The position numbers and the translations under genes are program-made. The notes under the pieces were generated by a model. It was not told the DNA's origin. It ran no database searches and saw only the letters and a program-made list of their open reading frames with translations. DNA of 64,000 nucleotides from JANXUR01 sp038229415. GTDB lineage: Bacteria; Acidobacteriota; Terriglobia; Terriglobales; Acidobacteriaceae. Below, in pieces: positions 17,672 through 26,191 of the stretch. The stretch covers positions 124,001 through 188,000 of the forward strand of contig JBBROM010000004.1 in NCBI GenBank assembly GCA_038229415.1, written 5' to 3'. Every line of letters starts with the position of its first letter. Within the stretch, counting starts at the first letter, position 1.

Positions 17672-19195
17672 ATGGCAAATACTACTGAACTTTTACCGGC
17701 CATTACCGGTCAACCTAACGCTTCATCCTTGAATGCAATCTCGCCCGAGAGATCGCGCCTGAAAGTCGGCTTTGTAAGCCTCGGATGCCCCAAGAATCTG
17801 GTGGATAGCGAAGTGATGATGGGCATGGTGGCGAGTGCGGGCGGGCAACTGATTCAAAGCGCCGAAGATGCCGACGTGATCGTAGTCAACACCTGCTCAT
17901 TCATAGAGAGTGCGCAGCAGGAGTCGGTGGATACGATTCTAGAAATGGCGCGGCACAAGACGCACGGCCGAGCCCAGAAACTCGTGGTCGCCGGGTGTCT
18001 GGTAGAGAGATTTCGTGACGACATTCGCAAGAATATTCCAGAAGTAGATGCGGTGGTAGGAACGGGTGAACTGGAAAATATCTTGGCAGCAGCTGGGCTG
18101 ACGCCTCGCCCGCAGTCTACTCCAGTTGGGCCGTTTGTGATTTTGCCACCGGCGGCGCGTGCCGAAGGCGATGCCCGGGAACAGCAAGGCCGTTTTTCCC
18201 GTGAGGCTTGGACGGGAGCCGTCGGCGACCTGCCGAACTACCTCTACGACGACAGCACGCCGCGTGTGCTCGCGGGCCCGAAGCATTCGGCCTACATCAA
18301 GATCGCCGAAGGCTGCGACCATCCCTGCACGTTTTGCATCATTCCGCAGTTGCGCGGAAAGTTTCGCTCCCGGCGATTTGAGTCTGTTATCGCGGAAGTG
18401 GAAAATCTCGCGCAGCGCGGCGTGCGTGAGATCACGCTGATTGGGCAAGACACCACCTGTTACGGCGAAGACTTGGACCTGAAGGATGGTCTGGCGCTGC
18501 TGCTGGAGCGTCTGGCGGGTATTGATGATCTGCGCTGGGTGCGTTTTCTCTATGCGTATCCGAACAAAGTGACGACGCGTCTGCTGGAGACGATTGCGGC
18601 ACACGAAAAAATTTGTTCCTACATGGACGTGCCTCTGCAACATGCTTCGCCCACGGTATTGAAGCGGATGAAGCGCGGTGGCGGTGCAGACATCTTCCTG
18701 AAGTCTATTGAGAAAATGCGGCGTATTGTGCCGGACATCACGCTGCGCACTTCGTTCATTGTCGGCTTTCCTGGCGAGACGGAAGCTGAGTTCGAGGAAC
18801 TCTGTGAGTTCGTGAAGGCAGCGCAGTTCGACTGGCTGGGCGTGTTTGGCTACTCCGATCAGGAAGGCGCAGCGGCTTATACGCATGGGGATGCCAGCAA
18901 GCTGAGTCCGCGAGAGATCGAGGCGCGCCGCCGCAAGCTGATGCAGATACAGAAAGCGATCAGCAAGCGGCGCAAGAAGTTGTGGGTGGGACGTGAGGTG
19001 GATTTGCTGCTGGAAGGCGTGTCGGAAGAAACGGAATTGCTGCTCGAAGGCCGCACCGCCATGCACGCCCCAGAGATTGATGCCAAGGTTCTGATTAACG
19101 ATGTGCTCGATGGACTTGACGTGCAGCCGGGCAACTTCTATCGCTGCGAAATTACTGAGGCGCACGACTACGACGTTGTGGCCCGCATTCTGTGA
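17672..19195 (+). CDS. rimO: Ribosomal protein S12 methylthiotransferase RimO
   Basis: A 507-residue radical-SAM methylthiotransferase. The UPF0004 N-terminal domain has GCPKNLVDSE near residue 39 and NTCSFIESAQQ; the radical-SAM cluster motif CDHPCTFC lies near 215; a TRAM domain ends the protein (~435-505). It adds a methylthio group to an aspartate of ribosomal protein S12. The stretch from ~150 to 200 is longer than in E. coli RimO. A first plus-strand gene in a run with yacG and pgpA (10-bp gap to yacG). Confidence 0.95.
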   Translation: MANTTELLPAITGQPNASSLNAISPERSRLKVGFVSLGCPKNLVDSEVMMGMVASAGGQLIQSAEDADVIVVNTCSFIESAQQESVDTILEMARHKTHGRAQKLVVAGCLVERFRDDIRKNIPEVDAVVGTGELENILAAAGLTPRPQSTPVGPFVILPPAARAEGDAREQQGRFSREAWTGAVGDLPNYLYDDSTPRVLAGPKHSAYIKIAEGCDHPCTFCIIPQLRGKFRSRRFESVIAEVENLAQRGVREITLIGQDTTCYGEDLDLKDGLALLLERLAGIDDLRWVRFLYAYPNKVTTRLLETIAAHEKICSYMDVPLQHASPTVLKRMKRGGGADIFLKSIEKMRRIVPDITLRTSFIVGFPGETEAEFEELCEFVKAAQFDWLGVFGYSDQEGAAAYTHGDASKLSPREIEARRRKLMQIQKAISKRRKKLWVGREVDLLLEGVSEETELLLEGRTAMHAPEIDAKVLINDVLDGLDVQPGNFYRCEITEAHDYDVVARIL

Positions 19196-19205
19196 GGCGA
19201 AATTT

Positions 19206-19421
19206 ATGGCGAAACGTGTGCGGAGTCTGCGTTGCCCGATCTGCCGACAAATTGTGCTGAAGAGTGAGCCGGGGTTTCCTTTCTGTAGTGAGCGCTGCCG
19301 TACCGTAGACTTGGGCAAGTGGGCCAGCGGAGCGTATGTGGTTTCGTCGCCCGCGTATGACGTTGATGAATCCGACCGGCGCGAACCTGTGAATGATAGC
19401 GACCATGACCTCATCCAATAA
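19206..19421 (+). CDS. yacG: YacG-family zinc-ribbon protein (DNA gyrase inhibitor)
   Basis: A 71-residue protein with the YacG pattern CPIC (10-13), then FCSERCRTVDLGKWASG, giving four zinc-binding cysteines. In E. coli this protein binds GyrB and inhibits gyrase. GAGG lies 8 nt upstream of ATG 19206. Its end overlaps the start of pgpA by 29 bp if pgpA begins at 19393, or 17 bp if it begins at 19405. Confidence 0.88.
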   Translation: MAKRVRSLRCPICRQIVLKSEPGFPFCSERCRTVDLGKWASGAYVVSSPAYDVDESDRREPVNDSDHDLIQ

Positions 19422-19926
19422 TTCAGGATCGGCTGGCGCTCCGGCGCACAAGGCTCCAGCATGGGCGTGGGTGGCTGGCACATTCTTCGGTGCGGGACTG
19501 ATGAAGCCCGGCCCGGGAACCTGGGGATCGGCTGCAACGGTGTTGGTGTGGTGGCTGGTGGCCCCGCATATTGCGCCGGAATTTCGGCTTGCAGGAGCGC
19601 TGGCATTCGCCGCGCTTGCCGTTGCCATCGGCATTCCGGCAGCAACTCGCTTGGCCCGCGCCACCGGACGCAAAGACCCGCAATTTGTGGTGATTGATGA
19701 GACGGCGGGGCAGATGGTGACGCTGCTGGGGGCACCGATCACATGGCCAGTGCTATTGGCTGGCTTCCTGCTGTTCCGCGCTTTCGACATTGTGAAGCCG
19801 CCACCCGTGCGCTGGCTAGAGCGGCTACCCGAAGGCACCGGTATTGTTGTGGATGATCTTGGGGCGGGTGTTTATGCATTTCTGGTGCTGCAACTCTTGC
19901 TGCACTTTGGCGTGATTCCCAGTTAA
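19393..19926 (+). CDS. pgpA: Phosphatidylglycerophosphatase A
   Basis: A 177-residue integral membrane phosphatase of the PgpA family. Motifs: FFGAGLMKPGPGTWGS near 30, VIDETAGQM near 100, FRAFDIVKPPPVRWLE near 130 and VVDDLGAGVYA near 152. It removes phosphate from phosphatidylglycerol phosphate. Four hydrophobic segments are visible. The alternative start ATG 19405 (MTSSNNSG) is equally credible. With plsY and gpsA downstream it gives this region a phospholipid theme. Confidence 0.93.
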   Translation: MIATMTSSNNSGSAGAPAHKAPAWAWVAGTFFGAGLMKPGPGTWGSAATVLVWWLVAPHIAPEFRLAGALAFAALAVAIGIPAATRLARATGRKDPQFVVIDETAGQMVTLLGAPITWPVLLAGFLLFRAFDIVKPPPVRWLERLPEGTGIVVDDLGAGVYAFLVLQLLLHFGVIPS

Positions 19927-20010
19927 GATTTTGCGATTCACCTCGTTCGGGTCGCAACTGTAGTGTCATCCGCGTTAGTCTTTAGGAAATGAATCAAAAA
20001 GCAGGTTTGT

Positions 20011-21048
20011 ATGAGTGATCTTCAAGTTGCGGTGCCGAATCAACCTCACATTGACTCCATCGAACCGCGTGCTGCGCTGCCGGGTGGCGATGTACGTATC
20101 CACGGCACAAACCTGTTGCCGCGTGAGTTCGCGCGGCCCCACGTAGAATTCGGCTCCGCTCCGGGCTCGGTTCTGCTGAGTTCTAGCGATCTTGTGGTGG
20201 CACGAGTGCCGGAAGGCGTGGTCAATAGTGGCGTTGTCGTAGGCACCAACGGACATCGCAGCAACATCTTGCCGCTTGCCGTAGGGGTAACCATTGCCGA
20301 GAATCTGCATTTGGTCACCAGTCCTGCGCTGGATCGCGAAGGCAATATCTACGCGACGTTTTCTTCATCACGCGGCACTAAAGCACCGGTGGCCTTGTTC
20401 AAAATTGACACGAACTATCAGGTAACGCCTCTGGTCGAGGATCTGATGAACGCCACGGCAGTCGCCTTTGACCAAGCCGGGCAACTGTACGTCTCCTCGC
20501 GTTTCGACGGTGCTGTGTATACGGTCTCGCCCTCTGTAAGAGCAACCATGTTCGCGGAAGGGCTGGGCGTCGCCACAGGGCTGGCATTCGATCATGAGGG
20601 AAATCTCTACGTCGGCGACCGCAGCGGCACCATCTTTAAGATCGCACCGGACCGCCAGATTTTTGTCTTCGCCACTCTGGAACCCAGCGTTTCCGCCTAT
20701 CACTTGGCCTTCAACTCGAAGGGTGATCTATTCGTCACTGGCCCAACCACTTCCAGTTATGAGGCTGTACATCGCATTGACTCCCATGGAGCTGTCGAAG
20801 TGTTCTACCGGGGATTGGGACGGCCACAGGGTTTGGCCTTCGATGCCCAGGACAACCTGTACGTTGCCGGATCGCTGAAAGGACGGCCGGGCATAGTCCG
20901 CATCACGCCTGCCGGAGAAGCCGCCTTGGCCGTCGCAGCCCAGGGAACCGTGGGAATAGCCTTCGCACCCGGCGGAGCCGCTATTGTGGCCACCAACACC
21001 GCCGTTCACTACCTTGCATGGGACACGCCGGGACTGCCGCTGGTCTAA
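20011..21048 (+). CDS. IPT/TIG domain plus NHL/SMP-30-like propeller protein
   Basis: A 345-residue protein. Residues ~12-95 resemble an IPT/TIG Ig-like domain (PHIDSIEPRAALPGGDVRIHG), and ~100-340 a beta-propeller with repeated blades ending in GNLYV/DNLYV-type strands (AFDHEGNLYVGD, AFDAQDNLYVAG). No signal peptide is present, so it looks cytoplasmic or exported by an unrecognised route. No catalytic residues can be named. It sits between pgpA and cinA, 84 bp after the former, all on the plus strand. Confidence 0.75.
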   Translation: MSDLQVAVPNQPHIDSIEPRAALPGGDVRIHGTNLLPREFARPHVEFGSAPGSVLLSSSDLVVARVPEGVVNSGVVVGTNGHRSNILPLAVGVTIAENLHLVTSPALDREGNIYATFSSSRGTKAPVALFKIDTNYQVTPLVEDLMNATAVAFDQAGQLYVSSRFDGAVYTVSPSVRATMFAEGLGVATGLAFDHEGNLYVGDRSGTIFKIAPDRQIFVFATLEPSVSAYHLAFNSKGDLFVTGPTTSSYEAVHRIDSHGAVEVFYRGLGRPQGLAFDAQDNLYVAGSLKGRPGIVRITPAGEAALAVAAQGTVGIAFAPGGAAIVATNTAVHYLAWDTPGLPLV

Positions 21049-21124
21049 CGCTGCATTCCGTTTGCAAACACGAGATGTCTGCCGATTCTGGCGTCTCATT
21101 CCCATGGTTCGATAGACTAACTAT

Positions 21125-22369
21125 GTGAATGCGGAAATCATCGCCGTCGGGTCCGAACTTCTTACACCGTTCCGACAAGACACCAACTCGCTCTATCTGA
21201 CCGAAAAACTCAATTCTCTGGGCGTCGAGGTCATCTTCAAGACCATCGTGGGTGACGTGCGCGAAAACCTTACTGCCGCCGCGAAACTGGCCCTGGCACG
21301 CGCCGACATCGTGATCTTCAGTGGCGGACTTGGCCCTACGGAAGATGATCTGACTCGTGAAGCCGTTGCCGAAGTGTTGGAACTGGACTTGCAGCGCGAC
21401 CCGGAGATCATCGCGCACATCGCCAAACTGTTTGCCTCGCGGCGCATGAAAATGTCTGACAACAACCTGCGTCAAGCTGACGTGGTTGCTGGTGCGACCA
21501 TGCTGGCGAATCCGCTGGGAACCGCTCCGGGACAGTGGCTGGGCCCGGTGTTCGAAGGGCGCGAGAGGATTGTGATTCTGCTGCCAGGCCCGCCGCATGA
21601 GTTGCAAAAGATGTTTAAGGAGCAATGCCTGTCTAGGCTGCGCGAGGCGGTTCCGCCTTCGCATATCGCCACCCGGCTTCGTAAAGTGGCCATGATCGGC
21701 GAGTCGCTGCTGGATTCGCGTATCGCCCCAATCTATAAGCGCTATCCCGATGTTCAGACTACGATTCTGGCGGCTGCGGGAGAAATTCAGATTCATCTGC
21801 GTGCGCGAGCCTCGTCGCAAGACGTCGCCGAAGACCGGGTGGAGAGCCTGGTCAGCGAAATTGAAGATGAGCTCGACGATGCGATCTTTTCACGCGGCGA
21901 AGAAACGCTGGAGCAGATCGTCGGCTACTATCTGCAAATGCGCGAGGCGACAGTCTCTGTTGCAGAATCGTGCACAGGCGGACTATTAGGGCAGCGGCTT
22001 ACCAGTGTGAGCGGCAGTTCCCGCTACTTTCGCGGTGGGGCGATTGTGTACTCCAATGAGCTGAAGACGACGTTTGCGGGCGTGCATCCCCGCCTGATCG
22101 AGGAACACGGTGCGGTGAGCCGCGAAGTTGCGACGGCGCTGGCACAGGGCATTCGGCAACGCTGTGACTCCACCTTTGGCATAGGCATTACGGGTGTCGC
22201 CGGGCCGATGGGCGGTACCGAGCAAAAGCCTGTGGGCACTGTGTTTGTCGCGCTTGCAGGTCGTGATTCCACCGAAGTGATTGAGAAGATCTACCCCGGC
22301 GACCGCAATCGCATCCGCTGGTTTGCCACGCAGCAGGCGCTGGATGCACTGCGGCGAAAGCTGCTGTAG
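21125..22369 (+). CDS. cinA: CinA-family protein (competence/damage-inducible; nicotinamide-nucleotide amidase)
   Basis: A 414-residue two-domain CinA. The N-terminal MoCF-like domain has AVGSELLTPFRQDTNS and FSGGLGPTEDD (~65); the C-terminal PncC-like domain has AESCTGGLLGQRLT (~280) and GITGVAGPMGG (~357). The C-terminal part deamidates NMN in characterised relatives; the N-terminal domain can hydrolyse ADP-ribose. The start is GTG 21125. The downstream gene thpR follows after 18 bp. Confidence 0.93.
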   Translation: MNAEIIAVGSELLTPFRQDTNSLYLTEKLNSLGVEVIFKTIVGDVRENLTAAAKLALARADIVIFSGGLGPTEDDLTREAVAEVLELDLQRDPEIIAHIAKLFASRRMKMSDNNLRQADVVAGATMLANPLGTAPGQWLGPVFEGRERIVILLPGPPHELQKMFKEQCLSRLREAVPPSHIATRLRKVAMIGESLLDSRIAPIYKRYPDVQTTILAAAGEIQIHLRARASSQDVAEDRVESLVSEIEDELDDAIFSRGEETLEQIVGYYLQMREATVSVAESCTGGLLGQRLTSVSGSSRYFRGGAIVYSNELKTTFAGVHPRLIEEHGAVSREVATALAQGIRQRCDSTFGIGITGVAGPMGGTEQKPVGTVFVALAGRDSTEVIEKIYPGDRNRIRWFATQQALDALRRKLL

Positions 22370-22387
22370 GAAGGGTCGGCAGAGTTC

Positions 22388-22996
22388 ATGCGTCTCTTTG
22401 TCGCTCTCGATATTTCCGTGAGCGTTCGCGACCAGTTGGCGGCATTCCAACGGCAGATGCGGCCATTCGCGCCAACAGCCCGCTGGGTGCGGCAAGAAGG
22501 AATGCACGTGACTTTGAAATTTTTGGGCGATCAAACCAGCGAACAGCTGGAGGCGATCATCCACCGATTGCGTAGCGTCACAGTCGTACCAATCAGTTTC
22601 TCCGTTTCCGGTCTAGGCTTTTTCCCTAATGTAAAGATGGCCCGCGTTTTCTGGGCTGGAGTCGAAGGAGCGCCCGAACTTGCCACGCTATCTAGCGCGG
22701 TAAATCAAGTGCTAACTGGCATTGACATCGCGGAAGATGAACAGCCTTTCCACCCGCACATCACGCTGGCGCGCATTGGTTCGGCGAAGCCGCATCGCGA
22801 CTCGGCGGACCAAGCCAACCAGAACTTTGCGCCTCTTCAGAAGCAGCTCCTAAAAATTCCACGGCCAGAGTTCGGTACAATCACAGCCCGGGAGTTCTTT
22901 TTGTACGAGAGTAAGCTGGGCCCGGACGGCTCGATCTATACCAAGCGCGAGAGTTTTCCGCTTAATGAGGCTCTTGCGCCTTCAGCTGGTAAATAA
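22388..22996 (+). CDS. thpR: RNA 2',3'-cyclic phosphodiesterase
   Basis: A 202-residue 2H phosphoesterase (LigT/ThpR). Both HxTx catalytic motifs are present: HVTLKFLG (~41) and HPHITLARIG (~119). It opens 2',3'-cyclic phosphates on RNA ends. It lies between cinA and plsY on the same strand with short gaps; cinA-thpR adjacency is common in bacteria. Confidence 0.92.
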   Translation: MRLFVALDISVSVRDQLAAFQRQMRPFAPTARWVRQEGMHVTLKFLGDQTSEQLEAIIHRLRSVTVVPISFSVSGLGFFPNVKMARVFWAGVEGAPELATLSSAVNQVLTGIDIAEDEQPFHPHITLARIGSAKPHRDSADQANQNFAPLQKQLLKIPRPEFGTITAREFFLYESKLGPDGSIYTKRESFPLNEALAPSAGK

Positions 22997-23040
22997 TACG
23001 TGGAGTGAAATTCGCTAGCGTCCACACCCGCTAACCAAAC

Positions 23041-23694
23041 ATGATCCCGTCATCCCAAATTCTCGTCGAAGCAGCCGTCATCGGCTACCTCCTTGGCTCC
23101 ATTCCTTTTGGCTTGCTGCTGGTGCGGATGTTTCTTGGTCAGGACGTGCGCAGCAGTGGCAGCGGCAATATCGGTGCGACGAATGTGGCACGCACTTCGC
23201 CCAAGCTCGGATTGCTGACACTATTGTTGGACGCATTCAAGGGATTTGTGGCGGTTTGGATCGCCAGTCAATTGGGTGATGGCGACCCAACCACTCCTTC
23301 CGCACTGTTACCTATGTGCATCGCCGCGTTTGCGGCGGTTATCGGCCACAGCTTCCCCATCTGGCTGCGGTTTCGCGGTGGCAAGAGTGTAGCAACGGCG
23401 CTTGGCTCCTTTGTGCTAATTGCACCGGAGTCTGTACTCGCCCTATTTTTGCTGTTTGTAGTGATCGTCGCGCTCACGCGCTACGTTTCTCTCGGCTCGA
23501 TCATGGGCGCGGCTTTGTTCCCCGTGCTAGCCTGGCGGCTCGATCATCGCGGATTCCCCGCGCTATGGTTCCTGATCGCAGCTTCGGCGCTGGTCATCAT
23601 TCGTCATCGTGCAAACTTGCAGCGATTGCTAGCCGGAAATGAAAGTCGGTTCTCACTCAGCAAGAGCCCGAAGAGTTCCGGAGCATCGAAGTGA
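23041..23694 (+). CDS. plsY: Acyl-phosphate:glycerol-3-phosphate acyltransferase PlsY
   Basis: A 217-residue multi-spanning protein with the PlsY motifs GSIPFGLLL (~19), SGSGNIGATNVAR (~37-49), LDAFKG, and GHSFPIWLRFRGGKSVATALG (in pieces, ~101-122). It acylates glycerol 3-phosphate in the inner membrane, using acyl-phosphate. The last bases (GTGA) overlap the gpsA start, so the enzyme and the supplier of its glycerol 3-phosphate are translationally coupled. Confidence 0.95.
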   Translation: MIPSSQILVEAAVIGYLLGSIPFGLLLVRMFLGQDVRSSGSGNIGATNVARTSPKLGLLTLLLDAFKGFVAVWIASQLGDGDPTTPSALLPMCIAAFAAVIGHSFPIWLRFRGGKSVATALGSFVLIAPESVLALFLLFVVIVALTRYVSLGSIMGAALFPVLAWRLDHRGFPALWFLIAASALVIIRHRANLQRLLAGNESRFSLSKSPKSSGASK

Positions 23695-24707
23695 AGACAG
23701 CAATACTGGGCGCGGGAGCGTGGGGAACGGCGCTTGCTATTGTGCACGGCCGCAAGCAGCGCGGCGAGGTCGCGTTATGGGCCCATGAGTCTGAAGTGGT
23801 CGAAGGTATTAACTCGCGTCACGAGAACTCGCATTTTCTTCCCGGCCAGTCCATTCCATCGCAGGTTCGCGCCACTACTTCACTGCAAGAGGCTTTACCA
23901 GATGCAGATCTTGTCATCAGCGTAATGCCTTCACTGCATTGCCGCGCGGTGATGTTGCAGGCGGCAGCGCATCTTTCGGCGTCGTGCTTCATCGTCAGTG
24001 CTACCAAGGGTGTGGAAGAGGGATCGCTGCTGCGCATGAGCGAAGTGATTGCAGACGTAATGCAACAACAACGCGGATTCGCACCCGCGATTGGCGCGCT
24101 CAGTGGCCCATCGTTCGCCAAGGAAGTTGCCGCCGGCGATCCGACCGCACTTACCATCGCGTCCGCCGATGACGCTCTCGCACAATCCGTGCAGACCGAA
24201 ATGAGCGACTCGACGCTCCGCATCTATACCAGTTCAGACGTCGTCGGCGTCGAACTGGGTGGTGCGCTCAAGAATGTGATCGCAATTGCCGCTGGCGTTT
24301 GCCGCGGCTTGGGACTGGGACACAATGCCAGCGCGGCGCTCATCACTCGCGGCCTGGCTGAGATGACGCGGCTTGCCGTGGCCTGTGGCGGCCGTGCGGA
24401 AACGCTGGCTGGGCTCGCCGGGCTCGGCGATCTAGTGCTTACTTGCACCGGCGATCTATCGCGCAATCGCAGCGTTGGAGTTGCGCTGGGAGAAGGCCGC
24501 AAGCTGGCTGAGATCGTCGTCAGCATGGAAGGAAAAGTGGCGGAGGGAGTCTTCACTGTGAATGCAGCTATGGGATTGGCGGAGCGTTATGGCATAGAGA
24601 TGCCTATCACTGTGCAGATGTATGCCGTGCTGCACGACGGCAAGCCGCCACGCGAAGCCATGCACGATTTGATGACGCGGCGGGCGAAGAGCGAACGGTT
24701 TGACTAG
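23691..24707 (+). CDS. gpsA: NAD(P)-dependent glycerol-3-phosphate dehydrogenase
   Basis: A 338-residue dehydrogenase. The N-terminal Rossmann motif is ILGAGAWGTALA (~5), the family signature ALSGPSFAKEVA (~140), and the catalytic lysine region GALKNVIAIAAG (~190). It reduces dihydroxyacetone phosphate to sn-glycerol 3-phosphate, the substrate for PlsY. It starts with GTG 23691 inside the end of plsY (4-bp overlap). Confidence 0.95.
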   Translation: MKTAILGAGAWGTALAIVHGRKQRGEVALWAHESEVVEGINSRHENSHFLPGQSIPSQVRATTSLQEALPDADLVISVMPSLHCRAVMLQAAAHLSASCFIVSATKGVEEGSLLRMSEVIADVMQQQRGFAPAIGALSGPSFAKEVAAGDPTALTIASADDALAQSVQTEMSDSTLRIYTSSDVVGVELGGALKNVIAIAAGVCRGLGLGHNASAALITRGLAEMTRLAVACGGRAETLAGLAGLGDLVLTCTGDLSRNRSVGVALGEGRKLAEIVVSMEGKVAEGVFTVNAAMGLAERYGIEMPITVQMYAVLHDGKPPREAMHDLMTRRAKSERFD

Positions 24708-24722
24708 TACACGTCGGAGTCG

Positions 24723-25052
24723 CTAACCCGCCGTAAGAAATGTACCGATACAGCGCTCGCTGAGGGTTAACTGTTCACACGTCCGGTCAATCTGCGCATA
24801 GTCGGCGGCATGAGCCGTACGGAAAGCCTTGTAAGCCTCAAGTGATCGCCAGCAGTCTACCGTAACGTACACGTTTGAAAGACTTGAAGTGGCGTTTTCC
24901 GTTTGCAGCAGCGTGGTTCCCAAATATGATTCGTCTTGGCGAAAGAGTTGCACCCAAGGCCCGCTTTCGCCATAAGCCGCTTCGAATGCCGCAGTATTGG
25001 CAGACGAAACATCAAACTCCCATATGATTACCGCGCCCGGTTCATTCATCAT
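24723..25052 (-). CDS. Small antibiotic-biosynthesis-monooxygenase-like (dimeric alpha/beta barrel) protein
   Basis: A 109-residue protein with the pattern of the ABM/dimeric ferredoxin-like fold: a first strand (AVIIWEFDV), helix, central strands around SNVYVTVDCWRSLEAYKAF, and a C-terminal helix. Such proteins may degrade haem or oxidise quinols, but no catalytic residues are diagnostic. ATG 25052 is immediately followed by a second ATG (25049). It converges with gpsA and lies 32 bp after the bactofilin-like gene on the same strand. Confidence 0.65.
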   Translation of the reverse strand: MMNEPGAVIIWEFDVSSANTAAFEAAYGESGPWVQLFRQDESYLGTTLLQTENATSSLSNVYVTVDCWRSLEAYKAFRTAHAADYAQIDRTCEQLTLSERCIGTFLTAG

Positions 25053-25084
25053 GCATCATGCCCGACGCTCCACTGTCGCCATAC

Positions 25085-26011
25085 TCAAGCTGCTGGCGGT
25101 GGCGCGTGGCCAAATACATTTTCCTGCATCCCGCCGGGCGATGAGCCCAGTCCGGTAAGCGCGGCAGCACCCAGACCCACCAGTTGCAGGAAGATGTGGG
25201 CCAGCGCCCCTGCGAGTGGCACAAACTGAATCAGAATCAGCAGGAGCGCACCCAGAGCAATCGCCCCCACAGGTCCGGCGCTCTTGGCGACGGTGCGGCC
25301 AAGCCATAGCGCGACTGCCGTGTTGCCCACCATCGCAACAACCAGAAGGCACAATCCGACCGCGACGAGTACTAACACGCGGGCACCGCCGCTCAGGCCG
25401 AATGCGGCACCGAGAATCAGGGCGACCCCTACAGCGACGATCCCAAGTCCATAGAGCGCGGCATTCATCAAATTCCGCGAAGCGACGGCAGTAATCGTTT
25501 CGATGCGCGGGCGTCCGGCGATGGCATAGCACAATAGATAGAGCACGATTCCGAACACGCTGCCGATCACCAGAAGCAAGCCAAGGATGCCGATAGTGCC
25601 CGCGCCGAAAATCCAGAAGCCGCCAAACTGTTTCACCTCGCCGCCAATGGTGGCAGTAGGGTCTCGGTGAACACTGCCGCCGAAGACAACTACATCGCCG
25701 CCAACGGAAGCGCCCGCTCCCAGCCGCAGGTCGCCGCCAAACACGACCACATCGCCAGCCACGCTACCATTGATATCCGCACCGCCGCCGAACGCGACCA
25801 CGTCGCCTTCTACACTGCCATCCACGGTGACTGATCCGCCGAACGCGACTGCATCCCCGCCCGCATTTTCACCAGACTCCACATGAACCGAGCCTCCGAA
25901 CTTGGTGATGTCCTCTTTCTTGTTGCCGCGGTGCGAGGCCCAAGAGCTGCTGACGCTCACCAGCAACAACAGAACCGTTAGTCCCCAATACATCCGTCCG
26001 GTGATCTTCAT
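25085..26011 (-). CDS. Exported bactofilin-like beta-solenoid with C-terminal membrane domain
   Basis: 308 residues. ATG 26011 has a strong GGGGAGG Shine-Dalgarno 7 nt upstream, which decides the start over an in-frame codon at 26032. A signal peptide (1-26) is followed by residues ~35-125 built of repeats such as GSVEGDVVAFGG and GSVAGDVVVFGG, which resemble the right-handed beta-helix of polymer-forming bactofilins. From ~130 to 295 there are five to six hydrophobic helices. Known bactofilins are cytoplasmic; the signal peptide implies that this solenoid is on the outer face of the membrane. Function not known. Confidence 0.75.
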   Translation of the reverse strand: MKITGRMYWGLTVLLLLVSVSSSWASHRGNKKEDITKFGGSVHVESGENAGGDAVAFGGSVTVDGSVEGDVVAFGGGADINGSVAGDVVVFGGDLRLGAGASVGGDVVVFGGSVHRDPTATIGGEVKQFGGFWIFGAGTIGILGLLLVIGSVFGIVLYLLCYAIAGRPRIETITAVASRNLMNAALYGLGIVAVGVALILGAAFGLSGGARVLVLVAVGLCLLVVAMVGNTAVALWLGRTVAKSAGPVGAIALGALLLILIQFVPLAGALAHIFLQLVGLGAAALTGLGSSPGGMQENVFGHAPPPAA

Positions 26012-26052
26012 AAATCTGCCTCCCCGCAGCATCCAACTGTGAATCGCTTTGG

Positions 26053-26096
26053 CGCAATCATTGCGGAATCGCCAAATTATACGGCCTGCAGGCCGT
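26053..26096. promoter_or_regulatory. Palindromes in the bactofilin-like / ftsY divergent intergenic region
   Basis: Two clean dyads lie between divergent genes: CGCAAT-C-ATTGCG at 26053-26065 and the perfect 16-bp ACGGCCTGCAGGCCGT at 26081-26096. TTTGGCG and CGCCAAA flank the first. They could be operator sites or short hairpins; no regulator is known. Confidence 0.35.
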
Positions 26097-26191
26097 TCGC
26101 ACGAGCCACTTCGGCAAATGCATCCCTATATAATCAATTAGTTACCTGGCGAGCACTGCGTTCGCGCAACGCTCACCTTGTTTCCCACACT

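Noticed and set aside
17939..19735. 598-residue ORF antisense to rimO
   Set aside because: The opposite strand codes for clear RimO, YacG and PgpA sequence with all motifs; long antisense frames are common in GC-rich DNA.
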